From: an uncultured Clostridia bacterium
Lineage (GTDB): Bacteria; Bacillota; Clostridia; TANB77; CAG-508
Length of the DNA: 43,294 nt
Direction: 5' to 3'
NCBI GenBank assembly: GCA_944390615.1
Contig: CALXRJ010000084.1
Location: 1 to 43,294, forward strand
A program made the translations under genes and the position numbers. Shown here piece by piece: positions 16,175 to 24,857 of the stretch (the stretch's first letter is position 1; every line of letters starts with the position of its first letter). The notes under the pieces were generated by a model. The model saw only the letters and a list, made by a program, of their open reading frames with translations, ran no database searches and was not told the origin of the DNA.

Positions 16175-16675
16175 TTGGATTTTTTGCATAGTGATTGGTT
16201 TTTAATCATATTATTTATCTTAAATATTATTTTATTAATTTGTTCCATTATCAGTAACATTAGAATAAAAAACATCCATCAAAAAGATAAATTGTTTATG
16301 GAAAAATTAGGTAATGGAAAAAATATAAAAGAAGATTTAGACAAATATATGAATAGAGTAGCAAATACAGAAGAAGAAATTAGAAAACTTTCCTTATATT
16401 ATAAAGAATTAGAAAATAAAACACAAAAATGCATTCAAAAAGTTGGAATTGTAAGGTATAATGCTTATAAAGATACAGGTAGTGATTTAAGTTTTGCAGT
16501 TTGCTTATTAGATGAAAAAAATGACGGAATTGTGTTAAATGGAATTTATGCAAGAGACATGTCTAATATTTATGCAAAGCCTCTTGAAAATGGTATTTCA
16601 AAATATAAAGTGACACCAGAAGAACAAGAAGCAATTGATAGAGCTATGAATGAGGGAAATCGCTATCTTAGTTGA
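16175..16675 (+). CDS. DUF4446 family membrane-anchored protein
   Basis: Protein of 166 residues starting at TTG 16175 behind a strong AGGAGG. It has one N-terminal membrane helix (LIILFILNIILLICSIISNI), a short coiled coil (about residues 45-85) and the compact C-terminal domain typical of DUF4446 (VRYNAYKDTGSDLSFAVCLL, then KYKVTPEEQEAI). Function is unknown. The family is commonly found just after parA-parB in Clostridia, as here. Confidence 0.85.
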   Translation: MDFLHSDWFLIILFILNIILLICSIISNIRIKNIHQKDKLFMEKLGNGKNIKEDLDKYMNRVANTEEEIRKLSLYYKELENKTQKCIQKVGIVRYNAYKDTGSDLSFAVCLLDEKNDGIVLNGIYARDMSNIYAKPLENGISKYKVTPEEQEAIDRAMNEGNRYLS

Positions 16676-16705
16676 AAAAATTTGAAAATTTTTCAAATTT
16701 AAGTA

Positions 16706-16735
16706 TTGACAAACGGCTAAATACTGTGTTATTAT
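16706..16735 (+). promoter_or_regulatory. Promoter of the tRNA-Ser genes
   Basis: A perfect TTGACA (16706-16711) and TATTAT (16730-16735) are separated by 18 bases. The promoter lies 20 bases upstream of the first tRNA. An AT-only inverted repeat just before it (about 16678-16700) may close the DUF4446 transcript. Confidence 0.75.
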
Positions 16736-16754
16736 AGACAAGGTTTAGCCAAAT

Positions 16755-16846
<92 letters not shown>

Positions 16847-16857
16847 ATCTATATAAG

Positions 16858-16897
16858 CGTAGAGATACTATTCTAACAATCTTCTACGATTTTTTTA
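16858..16897 (+). terminator. Weak terminator-like hairpin between the two tRNA genes
   Basis: CGTAGA (16858-16863) pairs with TCTACG (16883-16888), followed by ATTTTTTT. The stem is short, so readthrough into the second tRNA is likely. I see no strong separate promoter for that tRNA. Confidence 0.5.
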
Positions 16898-16915
16898 ACT
16901 ATATATGAATAATTT

Positions 16916-17005
16916 GGAGAAATACCCAAGTGGTGAAGGGGACAGTTTGCTAAACTGTTAGGTCGAGCAATCGGCGCGAGGGTTCGAACCCCTCTTTCTC
17001 CGCCA
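16916..17005 (+). tRNA. tRNA-Ser(GCU)
   Basis: Class II tRNA with acceptor stem GGAGAAA/TTTCTCC. The anticodon loop TTGCTAA has GCT at 16949-16951. It has a long variable arm (GGTCGAGCAATCGGCGCGA), the T loop GGTTCGAACCC and an encoded CCA. It reads AGU and AGC serine codons. Confidence 0.97.
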
Positions 17006-17009
17006 AAGA

Positions 17010-17046
17010 AACATTAGCTGCTAGAAAGAAAGCTAATGTTTTTTTT
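17010..17046 (+). terminator. Rho-independent terminator after the tRNA pair
   Basis: AACATTAGCT (17010-17019) pairs perfectly with AGCTAATGTT (17031-17040) and is followed by six T. Confidence 0.88.
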
Positions 17047-17152
17047 AGGAAAATAATTTTACTACGAATTAATAGAATTAAAAAAACGCATCAGCAGAAT
17101 TAGAATTTGTAACCATAAAAAACAAATTATGTTCACAAAACACTGGAAATGG

Positions 17153-17181
17153 TTGACAAATAAAGTATTTTAAGGTAAAAT
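17153..17181 (+). promoter_or_regulatory. Promoter at the start of the secretion-system region
   Basis: TTGACA (17153-17158) and TAAAAT (17176-17181) are separated by 17 bases, 20 bases upstream of the coiled-coil gene start. It marks a fresh transcription unit after the tRNA terminator. Confidence 0.75.
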
Positions 17182-17200
17182 AAAAGGTGAGGTGATAAAA

Positions 17201-18785
17201 ATGGGTGTTTTTAGAAATATAAGTTCACGAGTAAAATCGATTGAAGAAATAGTAGAAGATTTAAAAAACACAGGAGTTGCAAAAGACGAAGTTGAAACTT
17301 ATGAATTTTTAAGTGAAGTTGTAAAAAAAGATATAAAAGATATCAATAAATTAAACAAACAATTAGATAAAGAATTTGAAAAGTTACAAAAAGCAGATCG
17401 AAAAATTGAGCAAATCGAGAGAAAGCGTGAAAAAATCAAAGAAAAGGTTCGGAGCACCAGCAGCATTAAAATTATCTAGAATTGTTTTTTGGAGTAAAAA
17501 AGGAAAAGAATATAGAATGCTTAAAAAACAATTAAAAATAGCTAAAACAAAAAGAAAAATTGCAGAAAAAGCAATTAAGCAAATCAAGGCACAATTAAAA
17601 AGACCAATGAACAAGTTAAAAGCTTCAAAGAAAAATTTAAAAAACAAGGGAAAAGACCTAAAAAGCTTATGGAGGCAATACAAGTTCGAAATGAAGCTAG
17701 TAAAGGATTTTGAATATAATAGGCCAAAACTAGAACAAGTTTATGACCAAGCAAGTATAAAAGCAATCGAATCTTGTGTACAAGCCTTAAAAGAAAAAGG
17801 CGAAGTGCCATTAGAAATAGACATAAAATCATTATGTGAAGAAATAGATAAAGCGCAAAAAGGTAAAAAAGGAAACAAAAAAGAAATCAGTCTTGTTAAA
17901 GTAGCTAGAGAGAGAGGAACAACGGTAAAAGAATTATTAGGAATTAGTAAAAAGAAGAAAGCAAATCAAATAGAACAAGAACAAAATCAAGAGTCAGAAC
18001 AAAAAGATGCAGAAACAAGAACAGAAGATATGCAAGAATTTATGGAAGCCAATATAAAAACTAGAGATAAAATGCAAAAAGGCAAATATACCATTGAAAC
18101 AGAAGAACAACAAGAAGAATTTGAAAATTCGGAAATAGATGTAGCAGCACCTACTTGGGCACAAGAAGATGTAGAACAAAACGAAAAAGATACTGCCCAA
18201 AGACCAACTTTAATGCAGGATAAAGAGCAAATTGAAGCAAAACTAAAAGAATTAAAAGATAAACATATAAAAGGTAAAGAAGTGGAAGAATTAGAAAAAG
18301 ATTTAGCAAGAGTAGAGGAATTGCTAAGCAAATCACAAGAAAAAGAGCAAAAAGAAGAAAAGCAAGAAGAAAACAAGCAAGAAAATGATTTTAGAAAATC
18401 ACTTAGAACAGGAATTATATTCCATAATTCATCAATAGATCGAAGAAAAATTGAAGAAATGCAAAAACAACAAAATAATAAAATATTAAAAAGCATGACT
18501 CCTGAAGAATATATGGCATATATAGGATATGTACAAACACAAAAACAATTTGGAAAAAATGTAAAATATGAAGAATTTTTACAACAAATCAGTCAAAATC
18601 CTGAAACAGGAGAATTGTATGCCAAAAGAGCCGTAAAATCACTAGAAAAGATAGAAGGCAATAAGAGTGAAGATGAAATTGAAAAAATGAGTGAAAGTGA
18701 TAAATTCCTATATGGCATAGCAGAAGACTACAGAGACATTCAAGAAGAAACAATAGAACAAGCAGGACAGGCACAAACAAGGTAA
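17201..18785 (+). CDS. Charged coiled-coil protein of unknown function, read through a +1 frameshift at CGG-A
   Basis: ATG 17201 (after GGTGAGGTG) opens MGVFRNISSRVKSIEEIVED and runs to CGG at 17450, the 84th codon. The zero frame then stops at 17479. The +1 frame resumes with GGA GCA CCA and continues to 18785, giving about 527 residues. The join is seamless: both sides are Lys/Glu-rich helices with the same composition. The first half (residues 1-180) is a predicted coiled coil. The middle is acidic and Gln-rich. The C-terminal 130 residues (RTGIIFHNSSIDRRKIEEMQ onward) look globular. There is no signal peptide or membrane helix, so it should be cytoplasmic. I do not recognise a family. Position suggests a companion of the secretion genes that follow. 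Confidence 0.75.
17450..17453 (+). other. Candidate +1 frameshift site CGG-A in the coiled-coil gene
   Basis: Zero frame reads AAG GTT CGG AGC; the continuing frame reads GGA GCA CCA. Skipping the C places Gly between KEKV and APAALKLSRI. Confidence 0.7.
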
Positions 18786-18820
18786 AAAGATAAAAAAATG
18801 TCATTTTTTGCAATAAAAAC

Positions 18821-18849
18821 TTGCAAAAAATAAGAAAAAGATTTATAAT
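18821..18849 (+). promoter_or_regulatory. Promoter of the pilin-like genes, embedded in a hairpin
   Basis: TTGCAA (18821-18826) and a perfect TATAAT (18844-18849) are 17 bases apart. The -35 lies in the right arm of an inverted repeat ATTTTTTGCAA / TTGCAAAAAAT (18803-18831), which may also end the upstream transcript or be an operator. Confidence 0.65.
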
Positions 18850-18872
18850 AAAAGAGAATGTGGGTGATCAAA

Positions 18873-19322
18873 ATGAAAAAATATGTCATAAAAACATTGT
18901 TTTTTATCATAGTATTTATTTTAATAATGGGAACCCCTTATTCTAATGCAGATACTTTACATTTAGATATCACATCAGATGAATTTGTAGAACAGTTTGA
19001 TCCAAACAAAGAAATGAGTAATGAGGTAGATGCGATTGCTACACCAATTTCTACATCAATTATTAATATTGTAGAAATAATATTAGGCATTATTCAACTA
19101 ATAGGAGGAATTTTAGCTGTTATAGCAATTACCATGTTTGGTTTTAATCTAGTTTTAGCAACCCATAAACCTTTAGCAATGGATTTAGGGTTTGGAAAAA
19201 CACCAGATGACCGAAAAGCTATGGTAGATTTTGCAAGAAGTTTACTAATTGGAGCAGTATTGTTATTCTCTAGTGGAACATTTGTCAAAATAATGTTAGG
19301 CATATTATTGGAAAGTGGGTGA
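18873..19322 (+). CDS. VirB2/TrbC-like small membrane protein (pilin candidate 1)
   Basis: 149 residues from ATG 18873. It has an N-terminal signal sequence (KTLFFIIVFILIMGTPYSNA), a short polar segment, and two membrane helices (about 65-90 and 110-145) joined by a short charged loop with GFGKTPDDRKAMVDFARSLL. This architecture, signal plus two helices with a basic loop, is that of VirB2/TrbC pilins of type IV secretion systems. It overlaps by a few bases into the leader of the next gene, so translation is probably coupled. Assignment rests on topology and context, not a strong sequence motif. Confidence 0.7.
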   Translation: MKKYVIKTLFFIIVFILIMGTPYSNADTLHLDITSDEFVEQFDPNKEMSNEVDAIATPISTSIINIVEIILGIIQLIGGILAVIAITMFGFNLVLATHKPLAMDLGFGKTPDDRKAMVDFARSLLIGAVLLFSSGTFVKIMLGILLESG

Positions 19323-19328
19323 TTGAAT

Positions 19329-19769
19329 ATGAAATTGAAAAAAAATATTATATCAATCATTACCATCATAACGGTACTTATGATAAACTTAAACCAGGTT
19401 GTATATGCATCTGATAACTCTAGGGGCTGGGTACAAAAAGCATTTGATGAGGCAAATTCCTTTTTAACAGATGATAGTGTAGAAGACGATTTGGGAATTT
19501 TTGGTAATTTACTAGGAGAATTTACCAACATCATCCAAGGAATTAATGTTGTACTATTAGTATTACTAGCAGGATTATCAGCTATTTCCTTAGCAGTTGT
19601 TGGTGTTAAATATATCATGGCAGGTGATTCGCCACATAATAAAGAAAATGCTAAAAAAAGTTTACATACAGTATTTATAGGAATGGTCTATGGTTTTGGC
19701 GCATATGTTATATGGACAATCTCCATGGAAATTGTAAACTTAATAATGGGAGCTTTTGCTCAAGGTTAA
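19329..19769 (+). CDS. VirB2/TrbC-like small membrane protein (pilin candidate 2)
   Basis: 146 residues from ATG 19329; an in-frame TTG at 19323 is an alternative. A signal sequence ends near VVYAS. It is followed by an amphipathic segment and two membrane helices (NVVLLVLLAGLSAISLAVVG and TVFIGMVYGFGAYVIWTIS) around a short loop GDSPHNKENAKKS. The topology is the same as its neighbours, though the sequence is divergent. Confidence 0.7.
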   Translation: MKLKKNIISIITIITVLMINLNQVVYASDNSRGWVQKAFDEANSFLTDDSVEDDLGIFGNLLGEFTNIIQGINVVLLVLLAGLSAISLAVVGVKYIMAGDSPHNKENAKKSLHTVFIGMVYGFGAYVIWTISMEIVNLIMGAFAQG

Positions 19770-19822
19770 ATTTAGATATTAAATTTTTAAATATATTTTA
19801 TTTGAAGAAGGGAGGAGAATTT

Positions 19823-20197
19823 ATGAAAACTTTAAAAAAAGTATTCATTGTTTTACTTGTAATAGGATGTGTATTTGGAATCATGTCACAAAATATTTCA
19901 ATGGCAGCAAGTGCAGATGTAAGTACAATTGTAGGAGGAGTTGAAGCACAAAACCCAGATTCATCTTTAGCAACAGATTTCCAAACTACGATTGGTAAAT
20001 TACTAGGTTTCTTACAAATAGCTTCTGGATTAATTGCAATTTTAATGATTGCTATCACAGGTTTTAACTACATAGTATCAACACCAGATGTAAAAGAAGA
20101 AATGAAAAAGAAAATGTTCCCAATTATTGTTGGATTTGTACTAGTTTTCGGAGCAGTATCAATTGCTAGATTCATTTTAGGCGCAGTTGGAGCTTAA
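19823..20197 (+). CDS. VirB2/TrbC-like pilin candidate 3
   Basis: 124 residues from ATG 19823 behind GGAGGAG. It has a signal sequence (VFIVLLVIGCVFGIMSQNIS, cleaved about MAAS), then the two-helix core LLGFLQIASGLIAILMIAIT and FPIIVGFVLVFGAVSIARFI around the loop STPDVKEEMKKKM. The mature part would be about 90 residues, as in VirB2 pilins. It closely resembles the two genes that follow, so the three form a local paralogue family. A terminator follows directly. Confidence 0.82.
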   Translation: MKTLKKVFIVLLVIGCVFGIMSQNISMAASADVSTIVGGVEAQNPDSSLATDFQTTIGKLLGFLQIASGLIAILMIAITGFNYIVSTPDVKEEMKKKMFPIIVGFVLVFGAVSIARFILGAVGA

Positions 20198-20220
20198 AAC
20201 TAAAGAATTTACAAATAGAA

Positions 20221-20261
20221 AAAAAGCAATTTATGTTACAAAGCCATAAATTGCTTTTTTT
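20221..20261 (+). terminator. Terminator between pilin candidates 3 and 4
   Basis: AAAAAGCAATTTATG (20221-20235) pairs with CATAAATTGCTTTTT (20245-20259) around a 9-base loop, running into T. It may lower expression of the downstream pilin genes relative to candidate 3. I see no clear promoter between it and 20319. Confidence 0.82.
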
Positions 20262-20318
20262 CAAAAAAGAATATAAATAGCAAGAATAAATTATATACGT
20301 AAAGGAGGGATCTGTTGT

Positions 20319-20699
20319 ATGAAAATATGTAAAAAAATTTTTTTAGCATTACTTCTAATAACTTGTATGTTAACAGTTATTCCGTCAAATTTTACAGAAG
20401 TTGAGGCAGCAAGTAGTGTAAGTTCTCTTGTTGGAAAGTTGGAAGGAGAAAAACCGGAAGATAGTTTATCTAGGGGTTTAAGAACAAGGATTAGTCAATT
20501 ATTAGGATTTGTACAACTAGCAGCAGGAATCATATCTGTTGTTGTAATTTGTTTTACAGGTTTTAATTATATAGTAGCTTCTACACCTGATATGAAAGAG
20601 GAAATAAAGAAAAAAATGTTACCATTGGTTATTGGAATGGTACTTGTATTTGGTGCTGCATCAATTGCTCAATTTATTTTAGGTGCAGTTGGAGGTTAA
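20319..20699 (+). CDS. VirB2/TrbC-like pilin candidate 4
   Basis: 126 residues from ATG 20319 behind AAAGGAGGGA. The signal sequence is FLALLLITCMLTVIPSNFTE. The core has FVQLAAGIISVVVICFTGFN, the loop STPDMKEEIKKKM and LPLVIGMVLVFGAASIAQFI, ending AVGG. It is nearly identical over the core to candidate 5 and close to candidate 3, which points to recent tandem duplication. Confidence 0.82.
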   Translation: MKICKKIFLALLLITCMLTVIPSNFTEVEAASSVSSLVGKLEGEKPEDSLSRGLRTRISQLLGFVQLAAGIISVVVICFTGFNYIVASTPDMKEEIKKKMLPLVIGMVLVFGAASIAQFILGAVGG

Positions 20700-20729
20700 T
20701 AAAGTGAATGAAAGAAAGGGGTGGATGAT

Positions 20730-21131
20730 ATGAAAATCGGTAAGAAAATATTTGTATCATTATGTATCATTGTTTGCATGTTAACAGTGATTCCATCAAA
20801 TTTTATAAAAGTAGAAGCATCAAAAAGTAAAGTAAGCGCCCTTGTAGGAACGATGACAGGAGATGAAATAGAAGACTCCTATTCAACTGAATTAATAGAT
20901 ACCATTAACAGTTTGTTAGGATTTGTACAACTAGCAGCAGGAATTATATCAGTTGTTGTTATTTGCTTTACAGGTTTTAATTATATAACAGCTTCAACTC
21001 CTGATATGAAAGAAGAGGTAAAGAAGAAAATGTTACCTTTGATTATTGGAATGGTGTTAGTATTTGGGGCATCTTCAATTGCTAGATTTATTTTGGGGGC
21101 AGTGGAAACACCAACGAATCCAGCTGCATAA
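20730..21131 (+). CDS. VirB2/TrbC-like pilin candidate 5
   Basis: 133 residues from ATG 20730 (AAAGGGGTGG upstream; an ATG three codons earlier is also possible). It shares the core of candidate 4, including LLGFVQLAAGIISVVVICFT and STPDMKEEVKKKMLPLIIGM. The segment after the signal peptide differs, and the tail is longer (VETPTNPAA). The variable part is the region that would be exposed in an assembled pilus, an inference from VirB2 topology. Confidence 0.82.
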   Translation: MKIGKKIFVSLCIIVCMLTVIPSNFIKVEASKSKVSALVGTMTGDEIEDSYSTELIDTINSLLGFVQLAAGIISVVVICFTGFNYITASTPDMKEEVKKKMLPLIIGMVLVFGASSIARFILGAVETPTNPAA

Positions 21132-21220
21132 GTTATCAAATTTTATCAAAATTAAGATGAGACACTTGCTAAAAAGTTACAAAAATATTACAAAAGTATT
21201 TCAAAAATATTAAAAAATTG

Positions 21221-21262
21221 CAATTTATGATATTTTTTATCATAAATTGTATTTTTTTTTTA
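21221..21262 (+). terminator. Terminator after the pilin genes
   Basis: CAATTTATGAT (21221-21231) pairs perfectly with ATCATAAATTG (21239-21249), followed by TATTTTTTTTTTT. It separates the pilin unit from the structural operon. Confidence 0.82.
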
Positions 21263-21269
21263 AAATTTA

Positions 21270-21278
21270 TGCTATAAT
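21270..21278 (+). promoter_or_regulatory. Extended -10 promoter of the main secretion operon
   Basis: TGCTATAAT (21270-21278) is a perfect extended -10. No good -35 is visible because the upstream DNA is a T run from the terminator. It lies about 40 bases upstream of the PrgI-like gene and would drive the long run of genes from 21316 on. Confidence 0.6.
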
Positions 21279-21315
21279 TAAATTGTATTATTCTATTTAA
21301 AAAGGAAGTGATCAT

Positions 21316-21672
21316 ATGGCAGGTGGTCCATATAATATACCAAGAAATACAAAAGGAGAAGGAAGATTTTTTTATGTTTTCTCCACCAAAGCACTTCTTA
21401 TTACAGTAGCTTTTGGGGCTGTTGGATTAGCAATATTCTATCCAATTGGACTTATCATTGGATATAGCAATATTGGTCTAATAGGTACTGCTATTTTTGC
21501 AATAATAGGATTTGTTATATCATCCTTTAAAATTCCAGATTCAAATAATTTTGAAATAACTAGAAAGGCTGGAGGAGAGTATATAGATCAAATTATATTG
21601 CGATATATTAAATTTAAAATGAGAAAAAATAAAATCTATACTTTTTTTACGGAGGAGAAGAAAGATGAGTAA
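21316..21672 (+). CDS. PrgI family / VirB3-like type IV secretion protein
   Basis: 118 residues, ATG 21316 after AAGGAAGTG. It starts with a conserved-looking basic segment (YNIPRNTKGEGRFFYVFSTK). Two membrane helices follow (about 25-70), then a cytoplasmic tail with YIDQIILRYIKFKMRKNKIY. The size, topology and place directly before a VirB4 gene match the PrgI family of Gram-positive conjugation systems, which occupies the VirB3 position. The last bases overlap the next gene by 8, so they are translationally coupled. Confidence 0.82.
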   Translation: MAGGPYNIPRNTKGEGRFFYVFSTKALLITVAFGAVGLAIFYPIGLIIGYSNIGLIGTAIFAIIGFVISSFKIPDSNNFEITRKAGGEYIDQIILRYIKFKMRKNKIYTFFTEEKKDE

Positions 21673-22906
21673 TGATAGTTTAGTGCAAATATTGGTAGTA
21701 ATAGCAGGTTTAATCTTTTTTGGTGTTATGATATTAGTTTTTGCCCTGTTTATGATTCGCTCTAAAGAAAAGAGAGCAGAAAAGGAAAGAAAAGAAGAGG
21801 AAGAAGGAACCAAACAAGTAAAAAAATCGCAAGTTATTTATACACCAGAATCGATACTAGACTTTATGGATTTTGAAAAAATAGAAGATAATATGATTAT
21901 ACAAAAAAAAGGAAAGTTCTTAATGGTAGTAGAGTGCCAAGGTATTAATTATGATTTAATGTCTGAGATGGAAAAAGTTTCGGTAGAACAAGGTTTTATA
22001 TCGTTTTTAAATACACTTAGACATCCGGTACAACTTTATATACAAACTAGAACCATTAATTTGGAAAGAAGCATAGAAGGCTACAAAAATAAACTAAAAG
22101 ATATAGAACGAAAATATAATAATTTGCAAAATGAATATGAAAGCATTTTAAAAAATGAAAATACTACCAAAGACCAAATTGACAGAACAAAATATGAATT
22201 AGTCAAACAAAGAAATCTAAAAGAATATACAGAAGACATTATTAAAGATATTGAAAGACAAAGTTTAAATAAAAATATCTTAATTAAAAGATATTATGTC
22301 ATTATACCATGTTATCAATCAGAGATTGAAGCCGGAGATTTTGATAAAACAGAAGTTAAAAATATGGCTTTTTCAGAATTATATACTAGGGCACGAGCTA
22401 TTATTAATGCATTATTTGCTTGTCAAGTAACAGGAAAAATATTAAATTCAGAAGAATTGGTAGAATTATTATATATTGCTTACAACAGAGATGAGTCAGA
22501 TCTATTCTGGATTGATAAAATGAAACAAGCAGGATTTGGAGAATTATATTCAACAGCACCAGATGTTATTGAGAAAAAATTAAAATTACTAGATAAAGAA
22601 ATAGAAGAAAAATCAATCAAATTAGCAAATGAAAAAATAAATGAAGTAAGAAGAGAAAAAGAAATAGAAGCAATTGAAAAAGAAAAAAATCAAGAGGAAT
22701 TTGTTACCAAACAAGCCAAAGAATTAATAAAAAAACATAAACGATATATTGGTGAGGAAGTTGCTCAAAAAGCAATGGACAAGTTAAATCAAGATACCAA
22801 AAAAGAAAAAAAATCCAATAAACACTTAGAGGAAGATAAGGAGGAAAAGGAAAATGGCAATGTTCAGGAAAAAGCAAAGAGAGGAAGACCAAGAAGAAAA
22901 GCATGA
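21665..22906 (+). CDS. Membrane-anchored protein resembling the N-terminal part of VirB4
   Basis: 413 residues. One membrane helix (about 8-30) is followed by a basic stretch. A globular domain (about 60-125) contains FEKIEDNMIIQKKGKFLMVV and ends IQTRTINLERS, a pattern reminiscent of the N-terminal domain of VirB4/TraC proteins that contacts VirB3. A coiled coil follows (about 125-195), then a second domain (RYYVIIPCYQSEIEAGDFDK) and a Lys/Glu-rich tail. There is no Walker A motif, so it is not an ATPase. It overlaps the true VirB4 gene by 53 bases. I suggest a separate VirB4-docking subunit; the VirB4-N resemblance is by eye only. Confidence 0.6.
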   Translation: MSNDSLVQILVVIAGLIFFGVMILVFALFMIRSKEKRAEKERKEEEEGTKQVKKSQVIYTPESILDFMDFEKIEDNMIIQKKGKFLMVVECQGINYDLMSEMEKVSVEQGFISFLNTLRHPVQLYIQTRTINLERSIEGYKNKLKDIERKYNNLQNEYESILKNENTTKDQIDRTKYELVKQRNLKEYTEDIIKDIERQSLNKNILIKRYYVIIPCYQSEIEAGDFDKTEVKNMAFSELYTRARAIINALFACQVTGKILNSEELVELLYIAYNRDESDLFWIDKMKQAGFGELYSTAPDVIEKKLKLLDKEIEEKSIKLANEKINEVRREKEIEAIEKEKNQEEFVTKQAKELIKKHKRYIGEEVAQKAMDKLNQDTKKEKKSNKHLEEDKEEKENGNVQEKAKRGRPRRKA

Positions 22907-24794
22907 AGAGGAATATAAAGTTTTACATAAAAAAACCATTAAAGAAATAATTGCTCCTGCTGGAATTGATGCTTCTAAATTAGATCATATGGAAATTATA
23001 TCAAATGTCACAAGATATGCTAGAAGTTTCTTTGTCTCAGGACTTCCAAGATCTTGTACTTTTCCACAATTATTTAGAAGTTTATATATGTTTGGAGATG
23101 TGAATACTTCCATTTACATTTATCCTGTATCAGAAGCAAGTTCTCAAAATGATTTAAATAAAACAATTGTTGAGTTAGAAACAGAAAGATTAATGGCCAA
23201 TGAAAAAGGAAATATCAATAGGGAAAGTGATGTTTCGCAAAAAAGATATGAAACAGAAATTTTAAGAGACCAAATAGCAGCAGGTTTTAATAAATTATAT
23301 GAAGCAACTATTGTTTCTACCTTATTTGCGTATAGTATGCAAGATTTGGAAAGACTTACAAAATTGCTTTCCAATGAAATGTCTAAATCATTAGTTAGTA
23401 TAAAAAGTGCATGGGCGATGCAAGAAGATGCCTTTAAATCATGTTTACCTTTAATGGAAAATACGGTTAACAAAAGGCAAGTATTTGATAGACCATCTAT
23501 GGGAACTGTATTTCCATTTTTAACCTCTGAAGTAGGACATCCAACAGGGGTACCTTTGGGAATTAATAAACAAACAGGAGAACCCATTTTATTTGATAAT
23601 TTCCATCCATCTTTAACCAATTATAATATGGTTATATTTGCAAAGTCAGGAGCAGGAAAATCTGTTACCATGAAAACTTTAATTTCCAGATCTTCTGTTT
23701 TAATGGGAATCGAGAGCCTAGCACTAGATGCAGAAGGAGAGTATTATGCTGTTGCAGAAGCACTAGGTGGTATCAATGTTATTGTAAGTCCTAATTCATC
23801 TACTGTTATAAATGTATTTGATATTGAGGTAGAAAAAGCAAAAGATGCTATAACAGGAAGAGAAAGAGAAATTTTAAATATTGAAAATAAAATAGAAGAT
23901 GTAACACAAGCTTTAATGACAATGGCTAAAGGTAGTACGAAAACAGATCAAGTCAATGAGTTAACCAAACAAATTATTTCAGAATCAGTTGCAGCAGAAT
24001 ATGCATCCTTAGGGATAACAGCAGACCCAATGAGCTTATATGAAAATACAAGAATTACGGGCAATTTTGGAAGAAAGAAAAAATTAATGCCAACCATAGG
24101 TTCTTGGTATAGAAGACTAGAGCAAATGGCAAGTGAAAACACCAATGAAGATTACAGATTTCACTATAGTTATTTATTAAAAGTTATGAAACAATACATC
24201 AGAGAATTTGGTGGACAAATGGCTTATTTTGATGGACAATCTAGTTTTGAGTTATTAGATGGATCACCTTTTATTAATATTGATATTTCCCAATTAGAGG
24301 AAAGATTTGCAAGACCTCTTGCACAACAAATTTTACTTTCATGGATTTGGGAAAAATTTGTTAAGAAAAATAGTGAAGATAGGAGAAAGGCAAGGCAAAA
24401 AAGAGTAATTGTAGATGAGGCATGGATGTTATTGCCATTCCCAGAAGCCGTAGACTTTTTAAATAAAATGGCAAGACGTGCCAGAAAAAGAAATGTATCT
24501 CTTGCTATTATTTCACAAAGATTTCAAGATTTTTACGAAAAACCAGAAGCACAAGCAGTACTTACCTCATCTGATACGAAATTATTTTTAGCACAAGATA
24601 AATCTGAAATTGCTCTTTTACAAGAAGTATTTAAACTAAGTTCTGGGGAAGCAGCATTTTTAGTTACTTGTACGAGAGGAGAAGGACTTTTAAAGGTTGG
24701 ATCAGAAACAGCCATCTTACAGATTACGCCAACCGCAAAAGAATTTAAGTTTGTAGAGACCAATTTAAACAAGTTAGCCAAGGAAAGTAAATAG
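22854..24794 (+). CDS. virB4: VirB4-family secretion ATPase
   Basis: 646 residues from ATG 22854 behind AAGGAGGAAAAGG. The N-terminal half is the VirB4 interaction domain. The ATPase half has Walker A FAKSGAGKSVTMK at about residue 262, the segment ALDAEGEYYAVAEALGG, and Walker B RVIVDEAWMLLPFPEA followed by the Q-rich motif IISQRFQDF. This is the energising ATPase of type IV secretion, working at the inner face of the membrane. It is the only FtsK/HerA-like ATPase in the region; no VirD4 coupling protein is present. No in-frame CGG. Confidence 0.94.
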   Translation: MAMFRKKQREEDQEEKHEEEYKVLHKKTIKEIIAPAGIDASKLDHMEIISNVTRYARSFFVSGLPRSCTFPQLFRSLYMFGDVNTSIYIYPVSEASSQNDLNKTIVELETERLMANEKGNINRESDVSQKRYETEILRDQIAAGFNKLYEATIVSTLFAYSMQDLERLTKLLSNEMSKSLVSIKSAWAMQEDAFKSCLPLMENTVNKRQVFDRPSMGTVFPFLTSEVGHPTGVPLGINKQTGEPILFDNFHPSLTNYNMVIFAKSGAGKSVTMKTLISRSSVLMGIESLALDAEGEYYAVAEALGGINVIVSPNSSTVINVFDIEVEKAKDAITGREREILNIENKIEDVTQALMTMAKGSTKTDQVNELTKQIISESVAAEYASLGITADPMSLYENTRITGNFGRKKKLMPTIGSWYRRLEQMASENTNEDYRFHYSYLLKVMKQYIREFGGQMAYFDGQSSFELLDGSPFINIDISQLEERFARPLAQQILLSWIWEKFVKKNSEDRRKARQKRVIVDEAWMLLPFPEAVDFLNKMARRARKRNVSLAIISQRFQDFYEKPEAQAVLTSSDTKLFLAQDKSEIALLQEVFKLSSGEAAFLVTCTRGEGLLKVGSETAILQITPTAKEFKFVETNLNKLAKESK

Positions 24795-24857
24795 TGTTTC
24801 GTAAGAAAATATTTACCCATAAAAGAAATAAAAAATAAGAAGAAAGGAAATCAAAAT

